Positions 13,094 to 13,609 of a stretch of DNA of 13,609 bases are shown here, piece by piece; the first letter of the stretch is position 1, and the number at the start of each line of letters is the position of its first letter. A model generated the notes under the pieces. It made no database searches, was not told where the DNA came from, and saw only the letters and a list, made by a program, of their open reading frames with translations. A program made the translations under genes and the position numbers. This DNA comes from Dehalococcoidales bacterium (lineage in GTDB: Bacteria; Chloroflexota; Dehalococcoidia; Dehalococcoidales; RBG-16-60-22), in the NCBI GenBank assembly GCA_030606585.1, contig JAUWGD010000033.1, positions 1 through 13,609 on the forward strand, given 5' to 3'.

Positions 13094-13453
13094 TTAATTC
13101 TGTACCGTCATGCCCGGCATCTTGCTGTCCACCAGCGGCACCACGCATATCACGGTGAGCATATCTTTCCCTGAGTTAAAGAAGCTATGCAACTCGTCCG
13201 GCAGTACCGTGACGGCGTCGCCCGGTTCCAGCGGTTTTTCGGAATCGCCGCTTTTTAAAGTGCCCTGCCCTTCGACCACGAACATTTCATGCTCCCAGGG
13301 GTGAGTATGGTGGGGGGTGGCGCTGCCCGGCTCTATCTCGAATACCCTCATCACAAAGGTTGGAGCGCCCTCGTCGGGACCGGCCACCACGCGCATGACC
13401 ACCCCCGGCGCCGCCTCCGCCCCAGCTACCTGCCGGTAGTTCTGTATTTTCAT
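13094..13453 (-). CDS. Single-domain cupin protein
   Basis: A 119-residue cupin. Motif 1 is GSATPHHTHPWEHEMFVVEG, with likely metal ligands H49, H51 and E56; motif 2 is PGDAVTVLPDELHSFFN with H89 and N93. All four conserved metal ligands are present, so a divalent metal site (Fe, Mn, Ni or Zn) is expected. Small one-domain cupins act as dioxygenases, isomerases, or sensors, and no substrate can be assigned. AAGGAG lies 5 bases before the ATG. It is the first gene of the cupin/SnoaL/TIGR04076 unit and is read from a near-consensus promoter about 35 bases upstream. Confidence 0.92.
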   Translation of the reverse strand: MKIQNYRQVAGAEAAPGVVMRVVAGPDEGAPTFVMRVFEIEPGSATPHHTHPWEHEMFVVEGQGTLKSGDSEKPLEPGDAVTVLPDELHSFFNSGKDMLTVICVVPLVDSKMPGMTVQN

Positions 13454-13487
13454 AGTATCTCCTTATCACGCTATCAATTACCTGCCA

Positions 13488-13516
13488 ATTATCGACGACC
13501 GTTACAGCCTTGTCAA
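13488..13516 (-). promoter_or_regulatory. Near-consensus sigma-70 promoter for the cupin operon
   Basis: On the minus strand, TTGACA (13516-13511), a 17-base spacer and GATAAT (13493-13488, five of six) are ideally arranged. Transcription would start near 13481, giving a leader of about 28 bases with AAGGAG just before the cupin ATG. Confidence 0.8.
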
Positions 13517-13520
13517 GAAA

Positions 13521-13549
13521 TTGACCGATATAAACCTGTCTGTTATCCT
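13521..13549 (+). promoter_or_regulatory. Candidate promoter of a divergent gene
   Basis: TTGACC (13521-13526, five of six), a 17-base spacer and TATCCT (13544-13549, four of six). Its -35 lies only four bases from the -35 of the cupin promoter, so the two are back to back and could be controlled together. Confidence 0.5.
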
Positions 13550-13578
13550 GTTAATGATAAATACTTTTCGGACGGGGG

Positions 13579-13609
13579 GTGATTGGATTGGATTCATTTA
13601 CAAAAGACT
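13579..13609 (+). CDS. Possible 5' end of a divergent gene (10 codons visible)
   Basis: After the plus-strand promoter candidate comes a G6 run (13574-13579), and an open frame follows with GTG at 13579 or TTG at 13588 (the latter giving MDSFTKD...). There is no stop before the edge. The TTG has the better distance from the G-rich site. Only ten codons are visible, so the product cannot be named and the gene itself is a guess. Confidence 0.3.
   Translation, partial: MIGLDSFTKD

Overview
The window reads as chromosomal DNA from a strictly anaerobic bacterium. Evidence is a corrinoid protein with a UroD-type methyltransferase, CooC- and CooT-type nickel accessory proteins, several ferredoxin-like proteins and a tungsten/molybdopterin aldehyde:ferredoxin oxidoreductase (AOR). 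A Dehalococcoidia-like Chloroflexota or another Wood-Ljungdahl-type anaerobe would fit, but there is no rRNA or other marker, so the lineage is a guess. I see no tRNA, rRNA, CRISPR array, insertion sequence or origin.

Region A (1-6659, all minus strand) is a co-directional cluster. In transcription order it holds a Fur-family regulator, an atypical thioredoxin, a corrinoid protein, a UroD-family methyltransferase, a 54-residue acidic protein with a GTG start, a two-cluster ferredoxin whose first cysteine motif resembles that of RLI/ABCE1, a CooC-type ATPase, a CooT-type protein, two overlapping SAM methyltransferase genes, a canonical thioredoxin and the N-terminal part of a single-cysteine FAD disulfide reductase running off the left edge. 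Spacing is tight except for two gaps (5772-5880 and 3741-3807), both with inverted repeats. The theme is methyl transfer on a corrinoid together with nickel-centre maturation and thiol/iron-sulfur redox, but no CODH/ACS or other nickel enzyme lies in view.

Region B (6660-7006) is a 347-base gap between divergent genes. It carries a strong promoter for the Fur gene that nearly touches its start codon, and two plus-strand hairpins followed by T6 runs, one of them just ahead of the ribosome binding site of the next gene.

Region C (7007-9329, plus strand) has two genes: a DUF362 protein with a C-terminal 2x[4Fe-4S] domain, and a cysteine-rich protein with a likely N-terminal helical/winged-helix domain and another 2x[4Fe-4S] domain. 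It converges, with only 2 bases between stops, on an AOR gene.

Region D (9332-13453, minus strand) holds the AOR, a small GIY-YIG domain protein, and a three-gene unit (cupin, SnoaL-like protein, TIGR04076-like protein with winged helix) read from a near-consensus promoter. A back-to-back promoter at the right edge suggests a divergent gene starting near 13579.
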